This document shows positions 33,804-46,760 of a stretch of DNA of 64,000 nt, one piece after another (the stretch's first letter is position 1; each line of letters starts with the position of its first letter). The DNA lies in the NCBI GenBank assembly GCA_000469685.2, contig LS997565.1, positions 43,236,666 to 43,300,665 of the forward strand, in the 5' to 3' direction. This DNA is from Haemonchus contortus. Its lineage: Eukaryota; Nematoda; Chromadorea; Rhabditida; Trichostrongylidae. Made by a program: the position numbers and the translations under genes. The notes beneath the pieces were generated by a model that was not told the DNA's origin, did not search any database, and saw nothing but the letters and a program-made list of their open reading frames with translations.

Positions 33804-34907
33804 GGCCAGCTGGACCTGACGACGAAGTTAAAAAAGGTTAGACGACGACTATACAAGAAAACGTATTTCTCCCAGCCGTTCACCCACATTTATATGCCCC
33901 TCCCAGTTGGAATTCCCGCCGGATCACCGTTACCAATAGATCAGTCCCTGTCCGATCACAACCATTCGGTGTCATGGCTGCTAAACCTTTCATTAAAAGT
34001 TAGAAGTTAAATTGGAAGCAGAGAAAAATACAAATAAATCCTCCTAAGTAGTCGATTCGTATTTTATGCATTGGGACCATTGTACACTTCCTTTGAACCC
34101 CAACGAGTGACCCTTTTCATTTGCCACTGTTATAGACCTCGAGGAGGCTACAGTGTGGCACTAACGCAAAGAATACAAATTGATCAGCCGAAGGTTACCT
34201 TTTGGGAAGCACAATCAAAAAAGACCAAAAAATTCCTTCATAAATAATGCTATCAGAATCAATATTCACCAATTGGGTTACGGTCGCTTGACCATCAGAG
34301 AAGTTTCGAAGTAGTACTGGGCCGATTGCGAATGTCCCAGTAGAAAAGCTCTGTTCAGAATTCCAGTGAAGTGGAGGTTGGAAGACATCCCTGTATCACC
34401 ACAGACACCTTAACCTATTTCTCCCCATTCGAACATGTCCGACTACTTTTGAAGTAGCTGTAAAATGATTGCTCAGAAATCGCCTGGGTGCTCACGCTTT
34501 GCCTCTAACGCCAAAAATCCGCTAGGTAATTGCTGACGAACATTGTGGCTTTTTTACCATAACACCAAAAACGGCTTAAGGTCCAAAATTTTTGAAGTGG
34601 CTACGGTACTGTACTGCACTGTACCAAGAATTACTGTATCTATCTGGCTACTATGAGAGTCATTTGATCTGCAGCCATTGATTCGATCCCGATTCCGGCG
34701 CGAGAGTACCTAACTGATCGACTTGTACTATGGACTTAGTAACCCTTCATAGTGGTTTTTCGGCTGTCCCTGTCCTTCTCCCCACCACCCTCACCAGTAA
34801 TGGATTTTATTTGTGGTCAGATAACCCATGGTTGAGCTCCATTGAAAATTTGTCATAGTTCCAAGCATACTTATTAAATTCCATCTTGTTCAACACCCCT
34901 TTTCAGT
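33804..34907. promoter_or_regulatory. Shared intergenic region of the divergent CPG4 gene pair
   Basis: About 1.1 kb between two head-to-head start codons. Any promoters of both genes must lie here or in first introns, so it is a candidate bidirectional regulatory region. TATATGCC-like and AT-rich motifs are present near each start, but I recognise no specific binding site. Confidence 0.45.
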
Positions 34908-37200
34908 ATGCAAGCCCTCTACGTGCTTCTTCCATTACTGGCAGCCTTGAGCCTTTCGAGTGAGTCATTTTGGATTTTTAATCTTCATTAACTTTGCTAA
35001 TCATCATTACCGTTATGAGACTCTCCAAGGCTGTGACTCATTCTAAAAACGCTTAGTCATCAGATGATTGCTTGGTGTTTCAGAAGCCGACGAGGTCGAA
35101 TCAGAAGATGCGGTTTTCGATGCCACGGGTGTGCCCCAGTGTATCCAAGCATGTCTCTCAGATCTACTCTACGCAGTTACCGAAATGATTCATTTACAGA
35201 ATCCTGTGGCGAAGTTTCCAGGGCTATGCGAGTGAGTGAACTGAGATTACTAGACGTCTTCATGGCAAACCTTTGGGCTGTTCAGAAAGGGACTATGAGT
35301 CGTTATTCTCTATGGTTCATGTACCCTTCTCCGATAAATTCCACGGCCACACCCGTTGTACAGAAAGATTCAACATTCAGGTAATCCGACAGGGGCTAAG
35401 CGTGACTGACTTGTTTTCTCAAAGTACAGCTGCACCCCACCCCTCCACTCTTTCTTCCACCCTAGAGAGACCATTGTCCAGTGTAGATTATAGAGCTTGG
35501 AGGAAGAACCCGAAAACTATGAGAAGAGAACACCCTAACACCCTTCCAAACCACAAGTTTGTATCTGAAACGTATGGCGGATGTGTGAACACGCCAAGAT
35601 GATACCGGAAATTCCTAAAAAACTCTTTTCACTAATTTTTTATCTTCTAGACTATTTTCACAATTTCAGGACTTATCGCAAGGCCTCATCATGCATCGAG
35701 AACCAGAAAGAGGCTTGCGTACAAACAACCCTTTTCGAGATAGCCCTGAGTGGACTTGACGAGCTCTGCAACGACAGAGATGAAGGTAAAGTTTTTTCAG
35801 GCAATTCCTTGATTTAGGCAGCGGCAGCTTCAACCTCAACTGATTCGAGCCATTCAATCGTTAATATCTAATAATTATTGATAAAAGCTAAATTAAGTTA
35901 TCTTACTAGTAACTAAAGCGTAATATGGTCTCTGATTTTCATGATTTCAGACCTTGCACCTCATAAGGAATGCCTCGACCGACATGCTGATCTGATCCTG
36001 AAAAACTGTGACCACTCTTGTCATCTGACCAGTGTATTGTCCCATTTGGCAGAACACGGAGATGCTGAAGCTTTGCAGAAACTTGAGGAAGATCACGAAA
36101 CACTGAAAAAGGTTGGTGAAAAGCCGAAGGCGAATTCCAGTTTGAGGGCCGCCCATTTTTAAGGAACTCTCGAGCATCTGTACTACATTTGGATGTATGT
36201 CATCGTGTGTGGCTCATGACCTGAATGTTCAATGTTCTCCGGTTGGGACCATTATTACGGTAGGTTTTGGCTCATTTCACCATTATGTGTAACTACGAAT
36301 GTCGGACTATTGCCGTTTGACCTCAGCCCTCCTTTCTAATGTTTTTGTTGCGTTTTTATTCCGCAATGTTCCACTTCCTCATTACAATTGAGCAAGCCCC
36401 GCCCACTCTAATTCACCTTTTGCTCCTTCGCTAACTTGTCGCTTCTGTACACTGCTTTATTCGGCATGCGACTGTCTTCACTGTCATGCTCCATGATCAC
36501 AAACTGTGCGAGATTCTGTTGATACCTTTCAGGAATCTCTTCTGAGACCTTTTCACACCGCTGCAACTATTTTCGAAGAAATTGGCCCCCGAGCGAAAAT
36601 CTCAATCTATCGTCAGATTCCACCGCAATGCTATTATCTGACCAACCTCAAAGATGTTCAAGGAATTGCTGAAGGAAGACAGCCTCCGAAGGTAGCCTTC
36701 CTTGAAAGAGGAGCTGCTGGAATTAAATATGATAGTTTCAGCCATCAGACTTAAAACCCGAAGACGCCATTCTGAAAGAGATTAGGCTTAGAGAGCAGCA
36801 ACGGAAGCAAAAGAAAGCTGAACTCGAGCACCTGTTCTTGATGGATGCGAAGCAAGGTAAACAGTAGGAGTTCTGGCAGTTAGCCAGTGCATTCATAGTG
36901 TGCGATCGGCGCATTTCTAACGCGTTCGTATCTGGCATCTGCCAATCGATACCTATCTTTATCCCTGCTTCCAAATCACATGCTCGTAACCGCTGATCGC
37001 CTGTAGCGGTCCATTATTCTCTAGTGATCATAGTATAAGTGAAATATAATTTTACCGAATCAGCAATGCGACGCGACCGCACGCATCAGTAGTGGGCAAA
37101 CCACCAACCTTTACCTTGAGGTTTTACCTTTTATCGTGTTATAAAGCCTTTTCTAACCAGTAATTCGCAAAACATAAAGATTTCCATTTCAGGGTATTAG
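34908..37200 (+). CDS. CPG4-domain secreted protein, paralogue without Ser-Gly tail
   Basis: Exons: 34908-34959, 35084-35231, 35670-35785, 35951-36111, 36164-36259, 36533-36691, 36742-36856, and a tiny last exon 37193-37200 (alternatively the reading continues to a stop at 36867). Phases agree; about 284 residues. Signal peptide MQALYVLLPLLAALSLS. Domain motifs align exon by exon with the neighbouring gene: PQCIQACLSDLLYAVTEM, KECLDRHADLILKNCDHSC, FGCMSSCVAHDLNVQC, LLRPFHTAATIFEEIGPRAK. The last coding exon is a charged Lys/Glu/Gln helix instead of Ser-Gly repeats, so glycosaminoglycan attachment is not predicted. Intron 2 contains an open frame (35254-35385) that does not fit by phase. Confidence 0.8.
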
Positions 37201-37679
37201 CAGAAAAACGTGATCGCTTCTTAACACCAACGAAAACTGATCAATCTTTCACTGCTTAACAACTCACTTTGCTACCTTGATTAATTCCATGTCAACTTAC
37301 TTTCTAATCACTGTTTTGGAATTTAGCCAGATTTTTGATTTTTACACTTATTCTTCGAATATTTCAAAATGCTTGATTGTTATTATCCGTGTGCATGTGT
37401 ATGTAGATTTACCATTACCTTTTCATGTGATTAAAAAGATTTTATACACAAATAAACAATAATTGATGGCTCGCGTATTTGATAAATTGCTAAATATTGA
37501 GCAGATGTGTCCACACAAAACTGGGATCAATTTAAACCAGAGGGATTTCAACTAAAGTTTCATTCGGAGGCGAGGATTGTGCACCATCTCATACGGATTA
37601 TGTTACTCTTACTCTGGGTAGACGGAATGAAACAGAAGCGACCATTGCTACCATACATCTGTAGCTTAATCGGAACTCT
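37201..37679. other. 3' flank of CPG4 paralogue
   Basis: AT-rich, with AATAAA at 37450, a plausible polyadenylation signal for the upstream gene. Nothing else seen. Confidence 0.4.
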
Positions 37680-37985
37680 AATGGATAAAAGGACGAAGTC
37701 TTGGGGCATTAATCGTTCACGTTGAAGGGATGCGCCCAAGCAGTCGACTTCCATTCAGAATCGTAGTGGCGTAATGAGTGCGCATATGGCCTATACAACG
37801 ACTTACGGTGACCGATGTACAAGTCAGTGCTTTCACCCTCCTAGACAAGCCTGGTACCAATTCACCGACCCCGGAGGGATGGAAGGCTTGGTTGGCCTGG
37901 GCGGATATCTATCCGGGGATCCGGGATTCGAACGGGTGTCTATGCGTGTGTGGTAGTGCGCCACTTACCACTACACCACCTCCCA
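37680..37985 (-). mobile_element. tRNA-derived SINE, full-length copy
   Basis: Minus orientation. Tail at the left (AAAGGACGAAGTCTTGGGGC, shared with the 59.7-kb copy), body in the middle, tRNA-like head at the right, with B box GTTCGAATCCC and GGTGTAGTGGTAAGTGGCGC on the minus strand. Confidence 0.75.
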
Positions 37986-38618
37986 AGTTTGGGTAAGCTC
38001 AATTAGTGGGCTGTAAATCCTCACCTACTTAAGAGCAGTGGGCCATTTTTGAAGATGAGTTTAGGGGTCTCCGAACGATTTCATTTCCTTCGGACCAGAT
38101 TAAAGGGTAGCACTGCAATGCTTACAGAAGTAAGGAATGAATTTCAGTTGAGATTCATATCACAAATGTTGACCTGAGACCTGAGAATCCAAGTAATACC
38201 ACGGGGTATCCATACCCTATGAATCTATACCATTCATCATTTAAGTCATAGACTGACAGGCACATCAATGAAATAATTTATTAAACATTTACAACGTTAA
38301 ATATATTAATATGTACAGCTACATAGCCCTTTGATATGAGGGCACAAAGGAGAATGGATGATAAATGCTTGAACAAATGTATGAGATTCGATTATCAGAT
38401 CAAATCCTTAATGCGTTATTAAAGACGATGGGCATCGGCGCATGCATATACAAATCTTACTCAAAATAAATATTCTAAATAGAAATCCAATGTTATAATC
38501 CATTCAATGAAAATGGCTGCTAGGCGGTGATAGAGAAAAACGTGGATGAATCACACGAAATTGTGGCACAATCAAGTAAAGCAGTAAATAACTGAGTGCG
38601 ATTTACGAAGTTAACTTT
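37986..38618. other. 3' flank of the Wnt gene
   Basis: AT-rich sequence downstream of the Wnt stop codon with several TTTATT/AATAAA-like signals on the minus strand. No gene recognised. Confidence 0.4.
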
Positions 38619-41593
38619 CTAGCGACAAAAATTACGATCAACTATTTTCTTACAGGTTTTGCACTTTACATCACAACACCATATAAACCGACATTGGCAT
38701 GGTTCGTCTACCACTTCCCTCACAGTGTCCCAACCTGAAAATTAGGATTATGCGGTAGTAGGAATGTGGAGGACCAGTAAAACCAAACAGTAGACAAAAT
38801 ACACCACTAACCTCGACCGCAACAAATCTCGTCACAATTATTTCCACAGTGGCGACCTCGAGTATCCACCGAGCAATAGTCGGGTGAGGAATCCAGATAA
38901 ACCAAATCGCCTTTCGCTGCCTAGAAAATCCTTGCCTAAGTCGTCTTCTAATTATAAAGTCTATAAGAATAGTTTCTAGTCGGTATGCGCCCCGCATTCA
39001 ACTTCCACGCAGAATCGCAGTGCCGTTTGAATGTGCATGGGGGATGTACAACGTGTTGGGGTGCCCGGATGATGTCGGTGCTTTTTTACTCCCGGACAGA
39101 TCAACACAGCCGTAGGGATGAAAGGCTTGATTGGCTCGGCGAATACCACTCCGTGTTGAGATCCCTGGGCCATGTGCGTGTGATAGTGCGCCACTTGCAA
39201 CCTCACCACCTCAGTCCTATTCTAACTATACCGGAAGAAAAAATGAGGGCGATAGAAACCCACCTTGTGTTTATCTCCCTTATCCTTCAGATAGCGCTCC
39301 GTACGTTTCCCGTCTAGCACTGGTTCACGCACCATTAACGTCGTTCCATGAGGAGCAACAGTGACTTGTTGAGCCATTTCGTACTTATGCATCAGCAGCT
39401 CTGAGAACTCGTCAAACCTAAAAGAACAACATAACTCAGCGTGTAGTTCAATCGAGTAAAGTTGAATGAAAGCCGAAAGCCATCAGGACATGCTGAAAAA
39501 AACTCGATCATCTCGAGATTACGCCATGCAGCCAACTTCGACGAAATATTGCAAAATTCTGGTAGTTGGACCTCCTGCGTAAACAATGAAACCGGCTAGG
39601 GTTGATAAGTAGGTTTTCTCTGTGGTATCTGGTACCTATCGAAGCCCGACAGAAGGTTGATTAGCCTCTCAAGTCATTCTCATCTACCTACCCGCTTTTT
39701 AATTCTTTTCACATTCAATATCCATTACAGAGAATCACAAATGAAATCAAATGGTGGTTTTGACCGATTTCGAGCGGCACGAAACAAAATTAACCTTGGC
39801 ACAACTTTCCAGCAGGTCTTCGTTACACAGCTGCCGCTTACGCCATGACATTTACACTCTTTTCCCATTCGGCTGGCGAGAAGACGACGCCCCACTCGAT
39901 TATTGTGCAGATTCATCAGAGCTCTATGAAAGTATTCAGTATATCGTATCCCGTTATAGAAAGTTAATATCAATGAAATGCAATAGAATACAAAACGTTA
40001 TTACAAGTGAGGCTTTCTCTCTAACCTGGCATCACTGTGAACTTTATCGGTGACGTCTATGAACTTTCTTCCAAACGAATTTCCATATCGGACATTATCC
40101 GAGCAACCTGCCCAGACGAACTTGTTCGAGAGTGACGACGGTATTGGTCCACAACCGCAGTCATCAATGAGACCCTTAACAGACAAATACTCTACCAATG
40201 GTAAGTACAGTAAATTTACATCTATAGCCTTTACTCTATAACTTTTTAATATTTCATCCATGCTCGCCCCTATTAGGAACATTGTTTCTTATCATATCCA
40301 ACTGTACCGAAGTACGACCATCTAATGAATCTCACTGTCGCAACGAATCTTCCAGCATCGTCGCCAAAAAGGTGGGTCAACTCCGCAGGTATCAACTTTA
40401 GAGAAGGAGTTGACGAACTTACTTACTTACACTTATACTTATACGTTCACGAACTTGAGGTAATATTTTTGGTATTAATCAATCCTGGCCTCGGGACAGC
40501 ACTCTACTTCCATTCAGAATCACTGTGGTGTTTTCAAATGGTTATGTGGTCTATACAATGACTCCCTGTGGCCATCCGATGTATAAAACAGTGTTTTATA
40601 TCCCTGATAACTCAGATGTTTTATATCCCTGTTATGTTTTATATCCCTGGTTGAAGCTGGCACCAACAAGTTGACTCCGAAATGACGGAAGGCTCTATTG
40701 ACCTGGGCGGATATCGACCCGGGATCCGAGCCCTGACATGCATGTGTGATATAGTGAATGTATACGAAACCTTCCTCCTAATAGGAACACGGTTCTTGAG
40801 ATTTTCAACGATGTAGAAGTATTATTATACTATTCACCCTCATCAATACTTTCCCTGCCTAACTGGCGTTTTCAAAAAAGAGTTTGGGCGCAATCCTTAG
40901 CCGAACCGGGGTGTGGAGGGGATACTGGGCTATGGAGTGGTGAGACCCTGACCAGGCTCTCAATACAGCACCCTAAAGGCTCACAAATTTTTCTTTTACA
41001 GATTTCACCCAGCATTTACACCACAAACCTTTATAAAATGAAGCACGTATATTCGATAACTCCGAAATAAAGTGAAACCCTGATACTGACCAAATTCCAA
41101 TTAAGAAGCTACTCACTTTAGCACATGCTTTCGCAAGCGAGTGACTCACACCAGCAGACGCTATAGCATACACAAATGCCGATTCCTTCGATGCAACTGA
41201 AAATTGTAAAGGATGAAACAAAGAAGCCAAAAATCAAAGTAGTAGTAAGAAGAAAGCTGGAAGGAAAATCTGAAAGCACTGGGCAGATGAGAACTCACTT
41301 TTTAACGGTGTCGTTCCGACACCAGGTGTAGTAAGAGTACAATTCCATACTTGATTACTAAACGCTTGCTGACATTCGGAAATTGCCATTCTCAAACCAT
41401 CAATCTGAAAATTCACAGTAAAAAGAGCGTATTGAGATAAAATTGTTTCTCGGATACGGTATCACTCACAAGAAATTTCATCGTAACCGGATGGCGTATG
41501 CATAATTCTCGTTGCTTGTTGCTAAGGCCAGGAACAACTGAACATGCTGACGGATACGTAGCGATACGAGACGGATCGGTTTCGGACAGCAAC
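38619..41593 (-). CDS. Wnt-family secreted ligand (5' exon unresolved)
   Basis: Eight exons in phase: 41470-41593, 41299-41404, 41117-41196, 40026-40174, 39795-39923, 39264-39417, 38812-38920, 38619-38734, about 322 residues. Wnt landmarks appear in order: [111 protein letters not shown] and [16 protein letters not shown]. The Ser in CHGVSGSC is the conserved lipidation site; the C-terminal cysteines are complete. Wnts signal through Frizzled and set cell polarity and fate. The signal-peptide exon must lie above 41593 but was not identified. SINE copies sit in two introns. I cannot say which of the five Caenorhabditis Wnts it matches. Confidence 0.92.
38985..39215 (-). mobile_element. tRNA-derived SINE copy in Wnt intron
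   Basis: Minus orientation. Shares TATGCGCCCCGCATTCAACT, the GGTGCTTTTTTACTCCCGGAC core and GATAGTGCGCCACTTGCAAC with the other copies. The B box is decayed. Confidence 0.65.
40470..40765 (-). mobile_element. tRNA-derived SINE copy with internal expansion, in Wnt intron
   Basis: Minus orientation with family body and GGATATCGACCCGGGATCC head motif. The middle carries three copies of a TGTTTTATATCCCTG unit (40591-40655), an internal tandem duplication not seen in other copies. Confidence 0.65.
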
Positions 41594-44500
41594 CTGAAAG
41601 TTAAGAAACCTTGATACACTGGAAAATAAACCCAGCCAGAAGTGTGAAGCCTCCAAATGAAGCATGGTATCTTCTCTGAATATTTAGAGGTGAAGCTGCG
41701 CAGGAGTCAATCGTTTTCCATCTTAACATCCTGTCTGATCCTAACTTGGTTTCTTTTTTTGTTGAGCTCAACTACTTTTATAGAGGTTACTACGACTGCT
41801 AAACCCATAATTAAGGTTTCTAACTGATCCGCTTCTCCAATTACCACGTATCATACTCACTGATGCCATCTACCCTTTCCGTTTCCGCTTGCCGCCGCCT
41901 CGAAAAGTTGATGGTATCAACGGAAGGGTCAGTAGGAACTGTGAAACACACACATGCTTCACGGTTCTACCAACCCTTGAATAAGCAGACACTGGGAAAT
42001 ATCCCCTCGCTGAGGAACTCACAAGAGGCAGTCGAAACTGTAAAAGATCTCCCATCATTTATAGGCCATTCCAAACATAAGCCATCCTGGAAGGGTCTCT
42101 ACGGGTAATGGTACACTTAGGCTATGAATCTCTGATCTGCATGGCACCCATTTACAACCCACACGTGCCTCTTGATGGGTATAAGAACTATCCCCATAGA
42201 CGTTGAACCAAGACCATCAGTAATTAGCCAATTCACCAAGAGCAACCAATAAACGGATATGCATATGCATCAAGCATAGCCAAGAACGCAACAATCCGCC
42301 TGTATCCGATTGGTGCATGTCGTAAATCGGTCATAAACTGCATACGGGGTCATGCCGCTGAGTCTTTGTCGAAATACCGCTAACACCACGACAGCTTGCG
42401 CAGCAGCACATAAAACGTTCGAACAGCACGCGCCATACTTGTCTCAAAACCTCTTCTTTGCTTCCCTGATGCCGACTCGGAACAGAAAGTTAGCTACTCA
42501 GGTGACCGATTCATTCGACAGGCGCCACGCTCAAACTACCTCGTGCCAGTGTGAAACGACATCGTAAAACGGCCAAAGAGGAAGCATCTGACGGCTTGCC
42601 ACAGTAGGCTACTGAGGGAAATTGTCGCCGGAAATGATTCCAAGGAAGAAGAGGAGCACTCGAAACTTTTCATCGTATTTCATTACCATTCACCCAAGGC
42701 CATTTCAAGAACTCGGAGACCCACGAGTTCCCCATCCCACCAACTGTTTCAATTCCAGGCGAAGGGGTAAAACCGTAAAAGGTGTGAAATCTAAATGGCT
42801 AGGAATCATGGTGTTTGTCCAGTACAGTAATAAAGAGGCGTACACCCAACAAAATGAAAAAAGCCGAATGAAGCCGAGAAAGACATGTATCCGCTGTAAA
42901 AGTGGCTGTAAATGTGACGTGCATACAGCGGCAAACATCCTTTCTAAATATGGCGGCCAGCTCTATTCTTCGCTTTCAGCAAATGTTACCGCTCATAAAA
43001 AAGGCATATTAGTAACGGCGATACCCATAAGAATCCAATCATTGGAGTCAGGAGGATACATGGACTGACTAAGTCACAGAACTTAAACCTTGCTTATGTT
43101 TGAACAGGTGGACCTTCTCTACTACACCCTATAACAAGTAATGAGGAGTAAGCACACATGCCATTCAAAACCTTTCAGCCCTCATAGTCGAACCACTTCC
43201 ACCTGCGCAAAAAGTTTCACTCAACACCTCGAAGTAAGATACTCTTCCTCCCCCTTCATCCCGAGTATAGCCGTTTTGCTGCTACGAAATGAGGTCGGGA
43301 GGGAAATGATCAAGTGTTAAGCATCAAATGATAAGGATGCGTTGAACATATAACCCCATCGGAATCCTGATCAATTGGCATCCCACTCAGAAGCTGTACT
43401 TCGGCCCCACGCGGTATAGAAGTTACGAATCGATTCAGGTATGGTGGCGGGGCTGTGTTTCCCTACCGTCCTTCTCAACCGCATGTGAATTCAGTTTAGT
43501 GCCATTGCGACCGTCAAAAAAAAGTAGGGAACAGGATATTGGACCTTGAAATGCACTACATTGGTATACTTAGATATATTCAGCTAGAAATAATTGTCCA
43601 ATGGAGATTTCGGGATAGACTTTCTGACACTACTGTACCGCATGACTCAACTTAAGATCAACTGAGATCACTGTTCCAGTTGTCTCTACAGTATCAACAG
43701 CCTTGGGGTATGACAAACCAAAACAGCGAGTTTCGAGAAATCATTCCATAAACAGTATCTAAGGGAAACATTAGGCTCAAAACTGAATTAGAGAGAAAGC
43801 GTGATGGAAAGTTTTTCTAAAGCATCATAAGAGTTGGGATCACACTTAGAGCGCAACGATAAAATCCGTTACTACTTCTCACTAAGCTTACCATTTCCTC
43901 AATTCTCACTCGGTCATTTCAACGGTGACTTCAAGTCCTTCCAAATCATAATAAACTTTCTGGTCATACTAAGGGTGATCACAATCATTTTGCGCAGCAC
44001 CTTCAACGAGCTGACATTTCAGAAAGTATTTTTTGCGATCAGTTATTGGATGTGATTTTGTCGAGCTACGCCTAAGCCCTTTTCGAAGCAGAAGCATCTC
44101 AATGAACCCTAGTTTTCCTAAATGGTAGTTTGTTCGAGCTCCTAATGCTCAAGTAATTGAAACTGAATGAATGACAAATAGCAGCCACTGCCATCCAACT
44201 CCGTACCGAAACATCAAAGTATAAGTCCAACTATTCAAAAATGAATTTAAAATACTGCTATCTCTGATGATTTCTCAAAGACCCTCACTGGTAGAGCCAG
44301 TGTGGGAAACGTCCTTCAACTGCGCAATACTTTCACACATAGGTCCTATAAGCGATCAGCATTACGTCACTATACGACGCACTAAGCTGTGCCATATAAA
44401 GTATTATCTATGCGAAACAAAAATCTTAGCGCTGTTCAATGGTAACCAGGCCGAGCGCATTCCTCAATCGCATACGGCTCATTGAACTGCAATAGATACC

Positions 44501-44699
44501 AGCGCACTGCGGCTTCTTTCCCTATACCGTTCTAGTCGGACTAGGACAAAAATGAGGGCGTCGCTTCATACCGGTACTAACTTCGACGAATGGGTCCTAT
44601 AGCAAGTTTCAAAAATAACGGATCATAGGCAAGAAGCCCGCAACTTAATTAAGACGTGGACTTCTTTAGGATATCGTCCAATTCATCATCAAAGATCGC
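41594..44699. other. No confident gene; should contain the Wnt 5' exon
   Basis: Sequence upstream of the identified Wnt exons. Splicing demands an upstream exon ending in phase 2. Candidate donors occur (for example minus strand at about 41861), but no signal-peptide-like start was convincing. A 148-codon plus-strand frame at 42622-43068 has no recognisable domain. Confidence 0.35.
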
Positions 44700-45660
44700 C
44701 GCTGTTCCCCATTACGATTAGATTATGCAGCTTGTTATATAGAATTCCCATCGATATGTCCTACTACGACCAGCCGAAAACACATGGGCAATACTAAAAA
44801 CCCAAGTTTTTTCTCGAAACGAGAGAAAACAATGCATGTGAAAGGCGCAGCTGTTACCAACTGTGAATTGAACAATAGGAACAACGATTTTTATGAAATG
44901 GAAACAATGTGAATACTTTAGCTGTGAAGAAAAGGGAGAATCTGAGAAAATTGAAAAGGCACCGCTGCCGCCAGAAGTATGCAAAGTCACTACTGAATAC
45001 CGTAGCGACCCCATAGAAGAGTACTCAAATAATATTATAAACATATGATAAAAAAGCATTGATTAACTCACCACCATGAATCCACATAACCAACTATCGT
45101 AGCCAATACTATTAGTAGTGATCGTAACATAACAGGTAGAGCGTGAACAAAAGCACGGTCTTACGTGATGGGTGGTAGCTCACACGAAAGGGGCGTGGCA
45201 CTGAGGCGGGCCGATACCGTAGCCAGCAAGGAGCAAGTTGAGCTTTTTGCGTATAGTGAAAGAATGATATAAAACAGAAGAGAAACTTATATAGGATAAC
45301 TCACTCACCGCACTGTCCTCAATCTTAAAGTTCCGCTTTGAAATTGCGGTTTGGAAAACGGAGTCAGTCATGTTCTTGCACCTACCGCTAGATCTACAAC
45401 AAAGACAAGTACATTGGTCAAATATTCGGTCAAAGTACTAGGCAATCAATGAAACCCTACAAAATAAACAAATTGAAAACCTCGGACCATACAGCTATGC
45501 TGAATAACACCGTGAAGTCGTGTTGAGAACCCTTCAAACATAGAAAGTGCAGTACCCTGAGAACATCTAGGCCACTGCATGGCATGCAGAAAAGAAGTTT
45601 TAGCAGGAACTTTCAATGGAGAATTGTCTGGTGGCACGACCGCGAATTCAAAGGCGCTAC
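44700..45660 (-). other. Possible exons of a small secreted protein
   Basis: On the minus strand, an ATG at about 45132 opens a signal-peptide-like stretch (MLRSLLIVLATIVGYVDSW) followed by a GTGAGT donor. Two further coding-looking blocks with cysteines lie at about 45312-45395 and 45480-45650. Phases between the blocks do not fit in a simple way, and an alternative plus-strand frame covers 44890-45050. Coding here is only suspected. Confidence 0.25.
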
Positions 45661-46476
45661 CAGTGAATGATCAGGACGGCCTGATCGACCATTCTTTTGA
45701 CTACAGCTGTGAAGGGATCAAAACCTCATCAGCTGGCACGGTTTCACTGCTTGTCTAAGTCCATTGGTTAATCTGCTTGCCGCTCTGACTTTCGACAGAG
45801 TCTATCTCTACTAATGCAAGCAGTCTTTTCACAGCCTACTCAAAATGAGCTTTCTAAAATCCGAGAAATGGGTTAACGAGAAAAAATTTACCGGAGAGAT
45901 TACCTATTTCTCCATAGCGCTTCCATAGGTCAACGCTCTCTAGGTGACTGACATTCATTCCTTTTTCTTCTCCCTTGACTTTGAAATACCAAGAAATCAG
46001 TAATTCATTGGAGCATAGAAGTAACCATCAATGGTTTCAAACAACAGCAATCCAAAAGTTTTATCACAATAAACATCTCAATACAAGGAATCTGAGCATT
46101 TTACAAATTACAAAGATAATTACAATGAGATATTAGTATGAAAACGATTCAGGCATTGACAAATCTATCGGATTTCTGTAAACAACATAAACATAAGTTA
46201 AAGCAGATTTGTAAGAGATCACATAGAGTCCCGTCCAATCTACTAGGCAACTCCTTTAAGGCTTTAATGACAAATGGATATGAAGAAAAATTGCATAAAA
46301 CTCATAACACAGCGTCTAGATATGGCGGTCAAATCAATAAGTGAAAGCCGGGTGAAGATTAGTACGAATTAACCGGAACAGTACGAAGGCACAGCAGCCC
46401 GAGAAACAATGAAATTGTCTTTGGAGGCACTTGTACAACGCTTTTGCCAATTTGAAGACAATATTTTCCAAAGGCT

Positions 46477-46760
46477 CTATTCATAAGTCGGGAGGCCATA
46501 CAGGTGTCTGGCGTTAAAAGTAGTTTCTTCTATAACCGTATTCACATTGATATTCTTAGCCTTTGCAATCACGAACGCAACGTTCACAGCTGGAATGATT
46601 AGCAACAATATATGTATGATCATACAATACTTATTTTTGAAAAACAATACGGTTGCAGCGTAAGAAGTATTTGAAAACAGGATTCGAATGCGAAAATTAG
46701 ACACCTTTAAAAGCCAACAAAGCAGCCGAGAAAAGAAGCATCCCTGTGAGTATCACATCA
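46477..46760 (-). other. Possible small gene directly downstream of the nuclease gene
   Basis: About 20 bases beyond the nuclease stop codon a CTCACAG acceptor is followed by an ATG and a hydrophobic start (MLLFSAALLAF). The frame can be extended by one splice into a block ending HLYGLPTYE-stop. It could be a trans-spliced downstream cistron or a chance frame; no domain is recognised. Confidence 0.25.

Noticed and set aside
35254..35385. Open frame with coding look (SERDYESLFSMVHVPF) between exons 2 and 3 of the plus-strand CPG4 paralogue
   Set aside because: No acceptor gives the right phase from exon 2, and the paralogous gene joins exon 2 directly to the RTYxKA exon; treated as intron.
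42622..43068. 148-codon plus-strand open frame
   Set aside because: Composition is unremarkable, no signal or domain, no linked splice sites; likely chance.
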